Shown here piece by piece: positions 8,741 through 17,079 of a stretch of DNA of 64,000 nt (positions are counted from its first letter, which is position 1; each line of letters opens with the position of its first letter). The notes beneath the pieces are model-generated. The model saw nothing but the letters and a program-made list of their open reading frames with translations, was not told the origin of the DNA and searched no databases. The DNA is taken from NCBI RefSeq assembly GCF_014192225.1, contig NZ_JACHXS010000006.1, positions 246,135 to 310,134 on the forward strand. The letters run 5' to 3'. This DNA is from Pseudoduganella umbonata. GTDB lineage: Bacteria; Pseudomonadota; Gammaproteobacteria; Burkholderiales; Burkholderiaceae_D. Made by a program: the position numbers and the translations under genes.

Positions 8741-9433
8741 CGACAGCCACAGTGCCGCTTCGGCGATCTCGCCCGGATGCGCGCCCCGTTTCGCCGGGAT
8801 CGCACGGCTGGCCAGCGCGGCGAATGCCGGATTCTGCGCGCTGTTGGCGACCACCATCGGCGTCTCGGTCCAGCCCGGCGCGATCGCATTGACCCGTACG
8901 CCACGCGCGGCATTCTCCATGGCCGCCACGCGGGTCAGTCCCTGCACGCCGTGCTTCGAGGCGGCATAGGCGCTCATGCCGGCCGGGCCGGTGATCGCGG
9001 CCACGGATGCCGTGTTGACGATGGTGCCGCCCTGGCGCAGCAGCAGCGGAATCTCGTACTTCATGCCGAGGAAGACGCTGCGCAGGTTGACACCGACCAC
9101 GCGGTCGAAATCGTCCACCGGGTAGTCCTCGATGCGATGCGTGCCGCCCGTGATGCCGGCGTTGTTGAACGCCGCGTCCAGGCGCCCTTGCTCGCGGTCG
9201 ATGCGTGCCAGCAGCGTCGCCACATCGTCCTCCTGCGCCACGTTGACGATCGCCGTGCGCAGCTCGCCGCCTGCTGCATGGGCCAGGGCGCCCGTCTCTT
9301 CGAGCCCGTTCGCGCTCAGGTCGGCCGCATACACCAGGGCGCCGGCCCGCGCGAAGCGCAGCGCCGCCTCCCTGCCGATGCCGGATCCGGCGCCCGTTAC
9401 CAGCACTACCTTGCCGTGAAAATCGTGTTCCAT
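8663..9433 (-). CDS. Short-chain dehydrogenase/reductase
   Basis: A 256-residue classical SDR: TGAGSGIG at about 13-20, NNAGITGG near 92, catalytic Ser in NTASVAA, YAASK motif near 155-160 and VDGGM near the C-terminus. The aspartate in AADLS after the second strand suggests NAD(H) use, which is inference. It is transcribed away from wrbA's 3' end on the same strand, 103 bp downstream of it, with two hairpins between. Its own 3' end overlaps the convergent AraC gene. Substrate unknown. Confidence 0.9.
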   Translation of the reverse strand: MEHDFHGKVVLVTGAGSGIGREAALRFARAGALVYAADLSANGLEETGALAHAAGGELRTAIVNVAQEDDVATLLARIDREQGRLDAAFNNAGITGGTHRIEDYPVDDFDRVVGVNLRSVFLGMKYEIPLLLRQGGTIVNTASVAAITGPAGMSAYAASKHGVQGLTRVAAMENAARGVRVNAIAPGWTETPMVVANSAQNPAFAALASRAIPAKRGAHPGEIAEAALWLSSTASSYVHGQLLVVDGGMTIGGFEL

Positions 9434-9468
9434 GATGTGCTCCGTTCGTTTTCGATGAATCCATCATA

Positions 9469-9521
9469 GGCACGCACGGCGTGCCGATAAACGGCCTGCC
9501 GCGGGAAGCACTGTTCCCGCG
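9469..9521 (-). terminator. Two hairpins between wrbA and the downstream SDR
   Basis: GGCACGC/GCGTGCC (9469-9485, 3-nt loop) and CGCGGGAA/TTCCCGCG (9500-9521, 6-nt loop) lie in the short gap after the wrbA stop. Neither has a T-run, so they may act as a weak terminator or protect mRNA ends. The function is inference. Confidence 0.35.
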
Positions 9522-9536
9522 ACGGGGATAATCGGG

Positions 9537-10142
9537 TCAGCGCGGCGGGAACAGCTTCGCCGCGGCCTTCGCCACCAGGCCGCCCTGGTGGCGGGCGCCG
9601 GCCAGGTCGATCTCGCTGGGCTGCCGCTGGCCCTGGCCGCCGGCGATCGTCGTGGCGCCGTACGGGCTGCCGCCCACCACCTCGTCGATCGACATCTGGC
9701 CCTGGTGGCTGTAGGGCAGGCCCACGATCGTCATGCCGAAATGCAGCAGGTTGGTAATGATCGAGAACAGCGTCTGTTCCTGCCCGCCGTGCTGCGTGGC
9801 GGTGGAGGTGAACGCCGCGCCCACCTTGCCGTTCAGCGCGCCGCGCGCCCACAGGCCGCCGGTCTGGTCGAGGAAGGCCGCCATCTGGGACGGCATGCGG
9901 CCGTAGCGCGTCGGCGCGCCGATGACGATCGCGTCGTACTGTTCCAGTTCCGCCACCGTGGCCACCTGGGCCTGCTGGTCGACCTTGAAATGGGCCGATG
10001 CGGCGATCTCGTTCGGTACCGTTTCGGGCACGCGCCGGATATCGACTTCCGCTCCTTCCGCGCGGGCGCCTTCCGCGACGGCTTGCGCCATCGTTTCGAT
10101 GTGGCCATACGACGAGTAATACAGGACGAGGACTTTGGGCAT
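9537..10142 (-). CDS. wrbA: NAD(P)H:quinone oxidoreductase, WrbA type
   Basis: A 201-residue flavodoxin-fold enzyme that reduces quinones by two electrons with FMN, avoiding semiquinone formation. The FMN phosphate loop is at the N-terminus (LVLYYSSYGHIETMAQ). The WrbA-specific IGAPTRYGRMPSQM motif is near residues 75-88, and TSTATQHGGQE near 112-122. Length is typical. GGAGAT precedes the ATG. It lies divergently from the AraC gene at 10440, with 297 bp between, and upstream of an SDR on the same strand. It fits the redox/quinone theme of the region. Confidence 0.92.
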   Translation of the reverse strand: MPKVLVLYYSSYGHIETMAQAVAEGARAEGAEVDIRRVPETVPNEIAASAHFKVDQQAQVATVAELEQYDAIVIGAPTRYGRMPSQMAAFLDQTGGLWARGALNGKVGAAFTSTATQHGGQEQTLFSIITNLLHFGMTIVGLPYSHQGQMSIDEVVGGSPYGATTIAGGQGQRQPSEIDLAGARHQGGLVAKAAAKLFPPR

Positions 10143-10439
10143 TGTGGATCTCCGGTGATGGGTAGTCAGAAGTAACCGGCAGCGCCTCCTGGCGCCGCCG
10201 CGTCACCGGCAGTATCAGCCCTGCATATCCCTCTGGAAATGCCCGATTGCATGGCCGGTTTGCCCGATCGTGCAATTGACCGGGCCCGGATGCGCACCCC
10301 CGCAACGAAGCAGCAAGCGGCCGATACCGGCAGCAATATCGCGACGGGCCCGGATACTTTCCCCAGCGACACTAGCAGCACATTTGGCGTCACTGCGCCG
10401 GCGTCACTTCGCCGGCGGCACATCACTGGAGGACCACAC

Positions 10440-11357
10440 ATGCATGCGAACCTGGAACGACGCCTCGTCGACCTGCTCGACGCGGGCACCTTTGCCAACG
10501 ACGTCGGCTGCTGCGGCCTGGACGGTGTCTACCTGCTGCGCAACGCCGACCTGACAATGCCGGCCGGCCGTTTCCCGGCCATCGTGATCGGCCGGTTCGA
10601 TGCCGGCTGCCCGGATGGCAAGCCACAACCGCTGCAGTGCCTGGTGCTGCCATCGGCACTGACCATGGTGCCGCCCGGCTGCGCGACGGCAGCGCTGGCC
10701 GTGCGGTTCGACATCGACCTGAAGGCCGCGGCGGAAATCATGCTGCTGCTGCCGGCCAGTGCTTCCCCTGCCGGGCCTGGCGAGGGCGGTGCCGGTCCCG
10801 TGGCGCTGGACGATGCGGTGGGAGAGCCGCTGGTGCGCTTGCTCAAGACGCTGCGTTCGCCCACCGACACACGCGTGCTGGGTCCGGCCATCGTGCGCGA
10901 GGTGCTGTACCGCGTGATGGTCGGCCCGCAGGGCGGGGCGGTGCATGCGGCGCTGGGCCAGCACCGTCATGCGGGGCGTGTCGGCAAGGCGCTGCGGCGC
11001 ATCCATGCCGACTACCACCAGGCGGTCGATGTCCCTTCGCTGGCAGCCGAAGCCGGCATGAGCGTCACGGCCTTCCACGCCCATTTCAAGGCCCTGACGC
11101 TGACGACGCCGATGCAGTACCTGAAGTCGACCCGGCTGCGCCATGCGAGGCTGCTGATGGCCCGCGACGGCGTCAGCGCCGCCTGCGCGTCGCGCCTCGT
11201 CGGCTACGAGAGCTGCTCCCAGTTCAGCCGCGAATTCAAGCGCCTGTTCGGCCGCAGCCCCGCCCGTGAAGCTTCGGCGCTGCGCACCACGCTGGCGTGC
11301 AGCGGCCCTCCGAGTCGTTCGATTGTCATCAATATGGGAATAGTGAAGCAGTATTAA
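10440..11357 (+). CDS. AraC-family regulator with AraC_N (YqhC-like) sensor domain
   Basis: A 305-residue regulator of a different subfamily from its two AraC neighbours. The first 185 residues look like the AraC_N/YqhC-type sensor domain (around PPGCATAALAVRFDIDLKAA, then VREVLYRVMVGPQGG). Residues about 200-290 are the AraC DNA-binding domain, with EAGMSVTAFHAHFKALT and VGYESCSQFSREFKRLFG. The start at 10440 has GGAGGA upstream; an earlier in-frame ATG at 10239 lacks support. YqhC-type regulators commonly control aldehyde reductases. Here it precedes an operon of NADP-binding, SnoaL-like and SDR proteins (11442-14002), its likely target by position. Confidence 0.85.
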   Translation: MHANLERRLVDLLDAGTFANDVGCCGLDGVYLLRNADLTMPAGRFPAIVIGRFDAGCPDGKPQPLQCLVLPSALTMVPPGCATAALAVRFDIDLKAAAEIMLLLPASASPAGPGEGGAGPVALDDAVGEPLVRLLKTLRSPTDTRVLGPAIVREVLYRVMVGPQGGAVHAALGQHRHAGRVGKALRRIHADYHQAVDVPSLAAEAGMSVTAFHAHFKALTLTTPMQYLKSTRLRHARLLMARDGVSAACASRLVGYESCSQFSREFKRLFGRSPAREASALRTTLACSGPPSRSIVINMGIVKQY

Positions 11358-11441
11358 TCGTATTTATCACCGCATTCTGCCCCACTACACTGATCCCATC
11401 AGCGCAGGAAACGCGCTCCCAACGACCTCAAGGAGAACACC

Positions 11442-12074
11442 ATGAATACGACGACCAACGCCACGACCAACACCATCAAGTCCGTCGGCATCATCGGCGC
11501 CGGCGCCATCGGCCAGGCCATCGCCAAACAGCTCGTGCGGGCCGGCATCGACGTCATCCTCAGCAACAGCCGCGGCCCGGCGTCGCTGGCCGGTGTTGTC
11601 GACGCGCTCGGCCCGCGTGCCACCGCTGGCACGCCGCAACAGGCGGCGCAGGCCGACATCGTGTTCGTCAGCGTCAACTGGTCGCGCCTGGAAGAAGCCG
11701 TGGCCGGCATCGACTGGTCCGGCCGCATCGTCATCGATGCCAACAATCCCGTGCTGCTGCCGGGCTACCGCCTGGCCGAACTGGGCGGGCGCAATTCCAG
11801 CCAGGTGTTCGCCAGCCTCGTGCCGGGTGCCCGCGTGGTCAAGGCCTTCAACACGCTGCTGGCCGCCGTGCTGGCCAGCGACCCGCGCGAAGGCGGCGGG
11901 CGCCGCGTGGTGTTCCAGTCCGGCGACGACCGCGAAGCGAAAGCGGTCGTGGCCGGCCTGATCGAGCGCCTCGGCTTCGCCGGCATCGACCTGGGCAGCC
12001 TGGAAGTGGGCGGCGCCCTGCAGCAATTCCCCGGCGGCGTACTGCCGGCGGTCAATCTCGTCAAACTGGGCTGA
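11442..12074 (+). CDS. NAD(P)-binding reductase of the NADPH-dependent F420-reductase-like family
   Basis: A 210-residue Rossmann protein starting with the dinucleotide motif GIIGAGAIGQAIA (about residues 16-28). It continues with NSRGPASL, which would contact the NADP phosphate, and VVKAFNTLLA near residue 130, typical of this family. Bacterial members without F420 are common and uncharacterised. AAGGAGA precedes the ATG. It is the first gene of a four-gene plus-strand operon (gaps of 24, 34 and 112 bp) behind the AraC_N-type regulator. The substrate is not known. Confidence 0.8.
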   Translation: MNTTTNATTNTIKSVGIIGAGAIGQAIAKQLVRAGIDVILSNSRGPASLAGVVDALGPRATAGTPQQAAQADIVFVSVNWSRLEEAVAGIDWSGRIVIDANNPVLLPGYRLAELGGRNSSQVFASLVPGARVVKAFNTLLAAVLASDPREGGGRRVVFQSGDDREAKAVVAGLIERLGFAGIDLGSLEVGGALQQFPGGVLPAVNLVKLG

Positions 12075-12098
12075 GCCCTTCAACGCTAGGAGCATGAC

Positions 12099-12545
12099 AT
12101 GAACACCAATACCGATATCGGCGCCATCGCCAAGGCCGTGGTCCGCCGCAATACCGAGGAAGTGCAGGGCGGCGGGAACTTCACCCTGTTCGACGAACTG
12201 TTCGCCGACGATTTCGTCGACCACACGCCGCAACCGGGCGGTACGCCGGACAAGGCGGGCGCCCGCACGCTGTACGCGGCGCTGCGCCAGGCCTTCCCGG
12301 ACTTCCAGGCGGAGATCCACTGGCAGTCCGTGGAGGGCGACCGGGTCACCACGTTCAAGACTTACCACGGCACCCACGAGGGAGCGCTGTTCGGCATCGC
12401 GCCCACCGGCCGCAAGGTGCAGTTCGATACGGTGGACGTGATGCGCGTGCAGGATGGCCGCATCACCGAGCACTGGGGTGTGGCCCACCTGTACTCGCTG
12501 CTGCAGCAACTGAACGCACTGCCGGCCATGTTCCCGGCCGCCTGA
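12099..12545 (+). CDS. SnoaL-like ester cyclase family protein
   Basis: A 148-residue alpha+beta barrel protein of the SnoaL/ester-cyclase group. The family pattern includes N..E....GN..LFDELFADDFVDHTP at the start, QAFPDFQAEIHW in the middle and D.MRVQDGRITEHWGV near the end. SnoaL cyclases act on polyketide intermediates, but most bacterial members of this size have no known substrate. It follows the NADP-binding gene by 24 bp with AGGAG upstream and precedes an SDR, so it is part of the same operon. Confidence 0.85.
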   Translation: MNTNTDIGAIAKAVVRRNTEEVQGGGNFTLFDELFADDFVDHTPQPGGTPDKAGARTLYAALRQAFPDFQAEIHWQSVEGDRVTTFKTYHGTHEGALFGIAPTGRKVQFDTVDVMRVQDGRITEHWGVAHLYSLLQQLNALPAMFPAA

Positions 12546-12579
12546 ACGCCCCTCGCACGACCATCACCAGGAGAAAGCA

Positions 12580-13350
12580 ATGAGCAACCTTTTACAGGAC
12601 AAAGTCGTCATCGTCACCGGCGCCGCCAGCGGCATCGGCCGCGCCATCGCCATCTCGGCGGCCCGGCATGGGGCAAAGGCCGTGCTGGTATCGGATATCG
12701 CCGAACTGCCCCGCGAGGGGGGCACTCCGACCACCCAGGAGATCGAGGCGCTGGGCGTGGCCACGCGCTTCGTGCAGGCCGACGTGAGCCGCAAGGCCGA
12801 TGTCGACCGGCTCGTCGAGGCCGCGGCGGCATTCGGCGGCGTGGACGTGATGGTGGCCAATGCCGGCATCACGGCGCGCGATGACGGCGCCGACGTCAGC
12901 GAGGAAAGCTACCGCCGCCTGATGGCCGTGAACCTGGACGGCACGCTGTTCTCGGCGCAGGCCGCGGCGCGGCAGATGAAGGCGAACGGCAAGGCCGGCA
13001 GCATCGTGCTGATGGCCAGCATGGGCGGCATCGTCGGCGCCGGCATGACGGTGGCCTATTCCACCAGCAAGGGCGGTGTGGTGCTGATGGCCAAATCGCT
13101 GGCCGATGCGCTGGGGCCGGACGGGATCCGCGTCAACGCGGTGGCGCCGGGCACGATCGACACGCACCTGTTGCGCACCGCGGCCGGCATTGCCGACGCG
13201 GCCGAAGGCTTCCGCCAGCGCACGCCGCTGCGCCGTCTCGGCAAGCCCGAGGAGATCGGCGACGCGGTGGTCTGGCTGGGCTCCGACATGTCCAGCTACG
13301 TGACGGGCATTGCGCTGCAGGTCGATGGCGGCCTGCTCGCCGTGATCTGA
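12580..13350 (+). CDS. Short-chain dehydrogenase/reductase
   Basis: A 256-residue classical SDR: TGAASGIG near residue 12, ANAGIT near 93, catalytic Ser in LMASMGG, YSTSK motif near 157-161 and VDGGL at the end. It carries SDIAE after the second strand, with an acidic residue favouring NAD(H). AGGAGA precedes the ATG. It is the third gene of the 11442-14002 operon and the third AraC-associated SDR in the window. Substrate unknown. Confidence 0.9.
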   Translation: MSNLLQDKVVIVTGAASGIGRAIAISAARHGAKAVLVSDIAELPREGGTPTTQEIEALGVATRFVQADVSRKADVDRLVEAAAAFGGVDVMVANAGITARDDGADVSEESYRRLMAVNLDGTLFSAQAAARQMKANGKAGSIVLMASMGGIVGAGMTVAYSTSKGGVVLMAKSLADALGPDGIRVNAVAPGTIDTHLLRTAAGIADAAEGFRQRTPLRRLGKPEEIGDAVVWLGSDMSSYVTGIALQVDGGLLAVI

Positions 13351-13462
13351 CGTTTTACCGGCCCGTTCCCGGCAGCAAAATACCGACAGCCGGCGCAACC
13401 GCACGGCGGACAACCGAGCGGCGTTATCCGATGATGTCTCCATCGACATCACGGAGGACATC

Positions 13463-14002
13463 ATGAAGCACACCGCCATGGCTTTCACCACCGCCCTGCT
13501 GTTCGCTCCGGCCTGGGCCGCCGACCTGCCCACCGATTGCCCGCTGTCGGGCAAGGACGGCGCGGCCGCGTTGCACCGCGACTGGGTGATGACCGGATGG
13601 GAGCGCGCAGCAGGCGATCCCGAGTTCAACTTCCGCAAGGATCTCGCCCGCTGGTACGACTTCACCAGCACGGACCTGAGCCTGTTCGACGACTTCGATC
13701 CCGAACTGCGCGTGCGCACCACGGCCGACGACTACGGCAAGGTCTGGTATGGCCTGGTGCCGAAGTTCAAGAGCGTGCACCACAAGATCACCGAAGAGCC
13801 GCACGCGGTCGCCGTCGGTCCCGGCTACAGCCATTCGGTGCTGGAGTTCGTGTTCGAAGTGACGCCGAAACAGGGCGACGTCATGCACCTGATTTCCCGC
13901 ACGTCGATCCTGTGGCGCTGCACCCCGGCCGGATGGAAGATCTACAAGGAACACAACTCGGCACGGCCAACGACGGCTGCCGCCTGGCGGAACGCCAAAT
14001 GA
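13463..14002 (+). CDS. Secreted NTF2/SnoaL-like protein
   Basis: A 179-residue protein with a signal peptide (MKHTAMAFTTALLFAPAWA, cleavage near 19-20) and an NTF2-like fold suggested by FNFRKDLARWYDFTS and the closing SILWRCTPAGWKIYKEHNS. No catalytic residues can be named. GGAGG precedes the ATG. It is the last gene of the operon that starts at 11442. An AraC remnant follows directly after its stop codon, so a deletion has joined the two. Confidence 0.7.
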   Translation: MKHTAMAFTTALLFAPAWAADLPTDCPLSGKDGAAALHRDWVMTGWERAAGDPEFNFRKDLARWYDFTSTDLSLFDDFDPELRVRTTADDYGKVWYGLVPKFKSVHHKITEEPHAVAVGPGYSHSVLEFVFEVTPKQGDVMHLISRTSILWRCTPAGWKIYKEHNSARPTTAAAWRNAK

Positions 14003-14504
14003 CGCGCGCCAGATGCCACGCTGCGGGTGTCCCTGAGTCCCGCATTGCTGGCACAAACCGTGCAGGACATCGTCAACAAGCCGCCTTCCGGTTTTGCATT
14101 TCGCGATGTCATGGGCGAACGCGACGATACATTGCGGGCGCTGGTGGAAGCCTTGTACATGGCTACCCGGCTGCGCGAGGCACCGTGCCCGCACTTCGTT
14201 CAAGAAGGCGACCGGCGTTTCGCCATCCGTGTACCTGACGCAGCTGCGCATGGCGGAGGCCAGCCGCATGCTGGGCGAATGCCGGCACACGATTCTCGAA
14301 GTGGCGCTTGCCGTGGGCTACCGGAGCCCGAGCCACTTTTCGCATGTGTTCCGGAAATCGACGGGTTGTTCACCGACCGATTACCGGCATGCGTCGGGTG
14401 GTCCGGTACCGGGGAGGGTGGCACTCCTCGACAGTCATCGGCCGGCCAGCGCGGCACAGGGCACCGGCAGCCAGCCGGATGGACTGGCTGCCGGCTGCAC
14501 GTGA
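14003..14504 (+). pseudogene. AraC-family regulator remnant with internal deletion and frameshift
   Basis: Directly after the preceding stop codon one frame encodes LLAQTVQDIVN and FAFRDVMGERDDTLRALVEA, matching FALREVSGERDPVLCGLFEA of the AraC protein at 870. From about 14190 another frame encodes FKKATGVSPSVYLTQLRMAE and GYRSPSHFSHVFRKSTGCSP, the second helix-turn-helix of the same family. The N-terminal sensor, the start codon and roughly 70 codons including the first helix-turn-helix are missing. This is a degraded third paralogue of the regulators at 870 and 7730. It sits next to two SDR genes, mirroring the other AraC/SDR pairs. Confidence 0.8.
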
Positions 14505-14520
14505 CCTTCCATTTACCTCA

Positions 14521-15288
14521 TTATTTACCCCATTCCGGGCCGCCATCGGTCGCCGTCTGGCCGCCATCGACCGGCAATGCCGCGCCGGTGATGAACTTCG
14601 CCTCGTCGCTGGCCAGGAAGGCGATCGCCGCGGCGACCTCCGCCGGTTCGCCGGCACGCCTGAGCGGGATGCGTTCCCAGGCCTTCTCCAGCAGGGCCTC
14701 GTCCTTCATGATTTCGCTGACCATGTCGGTGACCGTCAGTCCCGGGCAAACGGTGTTGGCACGCACGCCGGCCTTGCCGGCATCGCATGCGACCGAGCGC
14801 GTCAGGTTTGCCACCGCCGCCTTCGCCGCGCAATAGGCCGCATGGCTCCAGCCGCCGCCGAGCGACGACACGGACCCCACGTTGACGATCGAACCCTGCG
14901 CTTTTTCAAGATGGGGCAGGGCGGCGCGGATCATGTAGAACACGCTGTCCAGGTCGGCGCCGATACAGGTTCGCCAGGTCTCGTCATCCGTTTCGGCGAC
15001 GCTGCCGACGATGTTCGCGCCGGCGTTGTTGACCAGCGTGTCGAGCCGGCCGAATCGTTCCACCGTCGCCGCCACGAGCCGTGCGCATTCGCCGCTGTCG
15101 GAGACGTCGGCCGTCACGGCCAGCGTCCGGTCGGCCGGCAGTTCGGCCACGAGCTTGTGCAGCTTGTCGGCGTTGCGGCCGGCAATGACGACCCTGGCGC
15201 CTTCGGCACTGAAGCGTTTTGCCGCCGCGGCGCCTATGCCGGAACCGCCGCCGGTTACCAGTACAACCTTCTCGTCGAATCGTTGCAT
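14521..15288 (-). CDS. Short-chain dehydrogenase/reductase
   Basis: A 255-residue classical SDR: TGGGSGIG near residue 13, NNAGANI near 89, catalytic Ser in NVGSVSSLGG, a YCAAK motif near 153-157 and PVDGGQT near the C-terminus. AGRNADK after the second strand, with a basic residue, suggests NADP(H). AAGGAGG precedes the ATG. It lies 55 bp downstream of the SDR at 15344 on the same strand, so the two are probably co-transcribed with the monooxygenase at 16194. Substrate unknown. Confidence 0.9.
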   Translation of the reverse strand: MQRFDEKVVLVTGGGSGIGAAAAKRFSAEGARVVIAGRNADKLHKLVAELPADRTLAVTADVSDSGECARLVAATVERFGRLDTLVNNAGANIVGSVAETDDETWRTCIGADLDSVFYMIRAALPHLEKAQGSIVNVGSVSSLGGGWSHAAYCAAKAAVANLTRSVACDAGKAGVRANTVCPGLTVTDMVSEIMKDEALLEKAWERIPLRRAGEPAEVAAAIAFLASDEAKFITGAALPVDGGQTATDGGPEWGK

Positions 15289-15343
15289 GATGTCCTCCTT
15301 GTGAAGTTGTCGCTAAGTCATGTGGAAAATAGTCTTGCGGAAT

Positions 15344-16183
15344 TCAGTCCTGCGGGAAGTCGGCGCCGCGCGCGGCCGGTTCCCAGTCGGTGAAGTCGCG
15401 CCGTAGCGTTTCCAGCCGTTTCAGCGCCTCATCCACCGCTTCGTTGCCGAGCAACAGGCGGCCGGGAGGCCGTTCGGCATCGACCGCGGCGGCAATCGCC
15501 TGTGCCGCGCGGGCAGGGTCGCCAGCCTGGTGGCCGACGGATTCCCGGTAGGCGCGCCGTGCCGCGCCCGCGGTCGCGTCATAGTCGGCGATGGTCGATT
15601 CCGGCTCGGCCGAAGCACCCGCCCATTCGGTGCGGAAGGCGCTCGGTTCGACCGTCATCACGTGGATGCCGAGCGGCGCCAGTTCCATGCGCAACGCGTC
15701 GGACAAGCCTTCCACGGCGAACTTGCTGGCGCAGTAATAGCCGACCGCCGGATAACCGATGAAGCCACCGACCGACGTGAGGTTGACGATCGTGCCGCTG
15801 CGGCGTTCGCGCAGGTGCGGCAGCAGCGCGTGGATGGTGCGTGCGGTGCCGAAGAAATTGACCTCGAACATTGCGCGCACGTCATCCTCGTCGCTTTCCT
15901 CGACAGCCGCGAAGTAGCCGGTGCCGGCGTTATTGACGAGGACATCGACATGACCGAAACGGTCGAGCGCCGCCGCCACGCAGCGCTCGACGCTGGCCGC
16001 GTCGGTCACGTCCATCGGCAGCAGCAGCGCGTTCGGACGGTCCTTGAATTCTTCCAGCTGTTCCGGCTTGCGCGCGGTCGCGACGACGCAGCGGCCGCTG
16101 TCGAGAAGATGGCTGGCCAGGCTTCGGCCGAAGCCCGTCGAGCAGCCGGTGATCAGCCAGACCTGGGGGGCGTGCTGGTTCAT
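15344..16183 (-). CDS. NADP-dependent oxidoreductase, SDR family (17-beta-HSD-like subgroup)
   Basis: A 279-residue SDR with the variant cofactor loop ITGCSTGFGRSLA (about residues 9-21) and ATARKPEQLEEF, whose arginine suggests NADP(H). NNAGTGYF is near 85, catalytic Ser in NLTSVGGF, YYCASK near 155-160 and VEPSAFRTEW near 185. This subgroup often has unassigned substrates. ATG 16183 follows GAGGAGG; the frame is open for 35 more codons without support. It is the middle gene of a minus-strand operon after the monooxygenase (10 bp gap). Confidence 0.88.
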   Translation of the reverse strand: MNQHAPQVWLITGCSTGFGRSLASHLLDSGRCVVATARKPEQLEEFKDRPNALLLPMDVTDAASVERCVAAALDRFGHVDVLVNNAGTGYFAAVEESDEDDVRAMFEVNFFGTARTIHALLPHLRERRSGTIVNLTSVGGFIGYPAVGYYCASKFAVEGLSDALRMELAPLGIHVMTVEPSAFRTEWAGASAEPESTIADYDATAGAARRAYRESVGHQAGDPARAAQAIAAAVDAERPPGRLLLGNEAVDEALKRLETLRRDFTDWEPAARGADFPQD

Positions 16184-16193
16184 GGCGGCCTCC

Positions 16194-16517
16194 TCAGATA
16201 GGTCGGGATTGTTCGCCGGTGTCCCGCGAGCGCAGCGTGTAGCCACGCAGGTCGGGGTCGCCGTCACACAGGTCCGGCACGGCGGCAAGGAACTGCGCGA
16301 CGTACGGCGTGGTCATGTGGAAGTCGAAATCGCCGCGCGATCGCCATTGCTCGAACACCAGCCAGGTGTCGGGATCGTCGATGGCCTGGCTGATGTCGTA
16401 TTGGACATTGCCCGGTTCGGAGCGGCTGAGGGGAACCAGGGACAGCAGCGCGCTGCCCAGTGCGGCCGACTGGCCCGGCCGCGCATGGAAGGATGCGACG
16501 TTGATCAGGGTACTCAT
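16194..16517 (-). CDS. Antibiotic biosynthesis monooxygenase (ABM) domain protein
   Basis: A 107-residue dimeric ferredoxin-like fold protein, with INVASFHARPGQSAALGSAL at the start, EPGNVQYDISQ in the middle and WLVFEQWRSRGDFDFHMTTP, the hallmark of ABM quinol monooxygenases such as YgiN. These oxidise quinols or aromatic polyketides without a cofactor. AAGGAGA precedes ATG 16517; the open frame reaches further upstream without a good start. It heads a minus-strand operon with two SDRs. Its promoter has the same operator-like element as doxX and pirin. Confidence 0.88.
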   Translation of the reverse strand: MSTLINVASFHARPGQSAALGSALLSLVPLSRSEPGNVQYDISQAIDDPDTWLVFEQWRSRGDFDFHMTTPYVAQFLAAVPDLCDGDPDLRGYTLRSRDTGEQSRPI

Positions 16518-16627
16518 GGGATTCTCCTTGGTGGTTGACCGTGGAGAGATCTTGCCGCCGCGTGCCGGCGCTGTCCGTCGCGTGTTTGCGCGTGCTGTCG
16601 TGGATTTGCGGCGCGAATGCGCCATGT

Positions 16628-16650
16628 AAATCGGTGGAATATATCGATGG
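16628..16650 (-). promoter_or_regulatory. Operator-like palindrome upstream of the ABM monooxygenase
   Basis: AAATCGGT-7 nt-ATCGATGG is a near copy of the perfect palindrome at 730-752 (spacer GGAATAT here, GGAATGT there). It lies 111 bp upstream of the monooxygenase start and has the same orientation to its gene as the doxX copy. It also lies 111 bp upstream of the Atu4866 gene on the other strand. Confidence 0.55.
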
Positions 16651-16760
16651 CGTGTAAAGGTAAGCGCAAGAGGATGAGGCAATCGAAGGCGACGAAACGG
16701 CATCGTCCGCGCAGGTGCGGGCGCCTACACTTTGCTTCATTCACACCACGGGAGATGATC

Positions 16761-17069
16761 ATGGATGACACGGCATTCCACACGAACGGCGCGGCGCGCC
16801 CCGGCAATCGGGAGCGATCGCCGCAAGGCTCCGGCCACCCCTATGCCGGCATGTGGGTCACGGCGGATGGCTACATCCGGCATGAACTGCTGGCGAACGG
16901 CCGCTACGACGAAGCGCGCGGCCGCCGGCGCAGCGCATACCGGGGCCGCTACTGGGTCGCGGGCGACCACATCGAATACCTGGACGACACGGGGTTTACC
17001 GCCGACGGCGATTTTCGCGACGGTGTGCTGTATCACGCCGGCATGGTGCTGTACCGCGAAGAGGGGTGA
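16761..17069 (+). CDS. Atu4866 domain protein
   Basis: A 102-residue protein matching the small Atu4866 family. The whole second half is the family core: GMWVTADGYIRHELLANGRY, RSAYRGRYWVAGDHIEYLDD and DGDFRDGVLYHAGMVLYRE. The fold is a small beta barrel; no activity is known. GGAG lies six bases before ATG 16761. The gene is divergent from the ABM operon and shares its intergenic region, including the operator-like palindrome, so it may be induced by the same signal. It is convergent with the flavin reductase, 10 bp away. Confidence 0.88.
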   Translation: MDDTAFHTNGAARPGNRERSPQGSGHPYAGMWVTADGYIRHELLANGRYDEARGRRRSAYRGRYWVAGDHIEYLDDTGFTADGDFRDGVLYHAGMVLYREEG

Positions 17070-17079
17070 TCCGGCGCGG

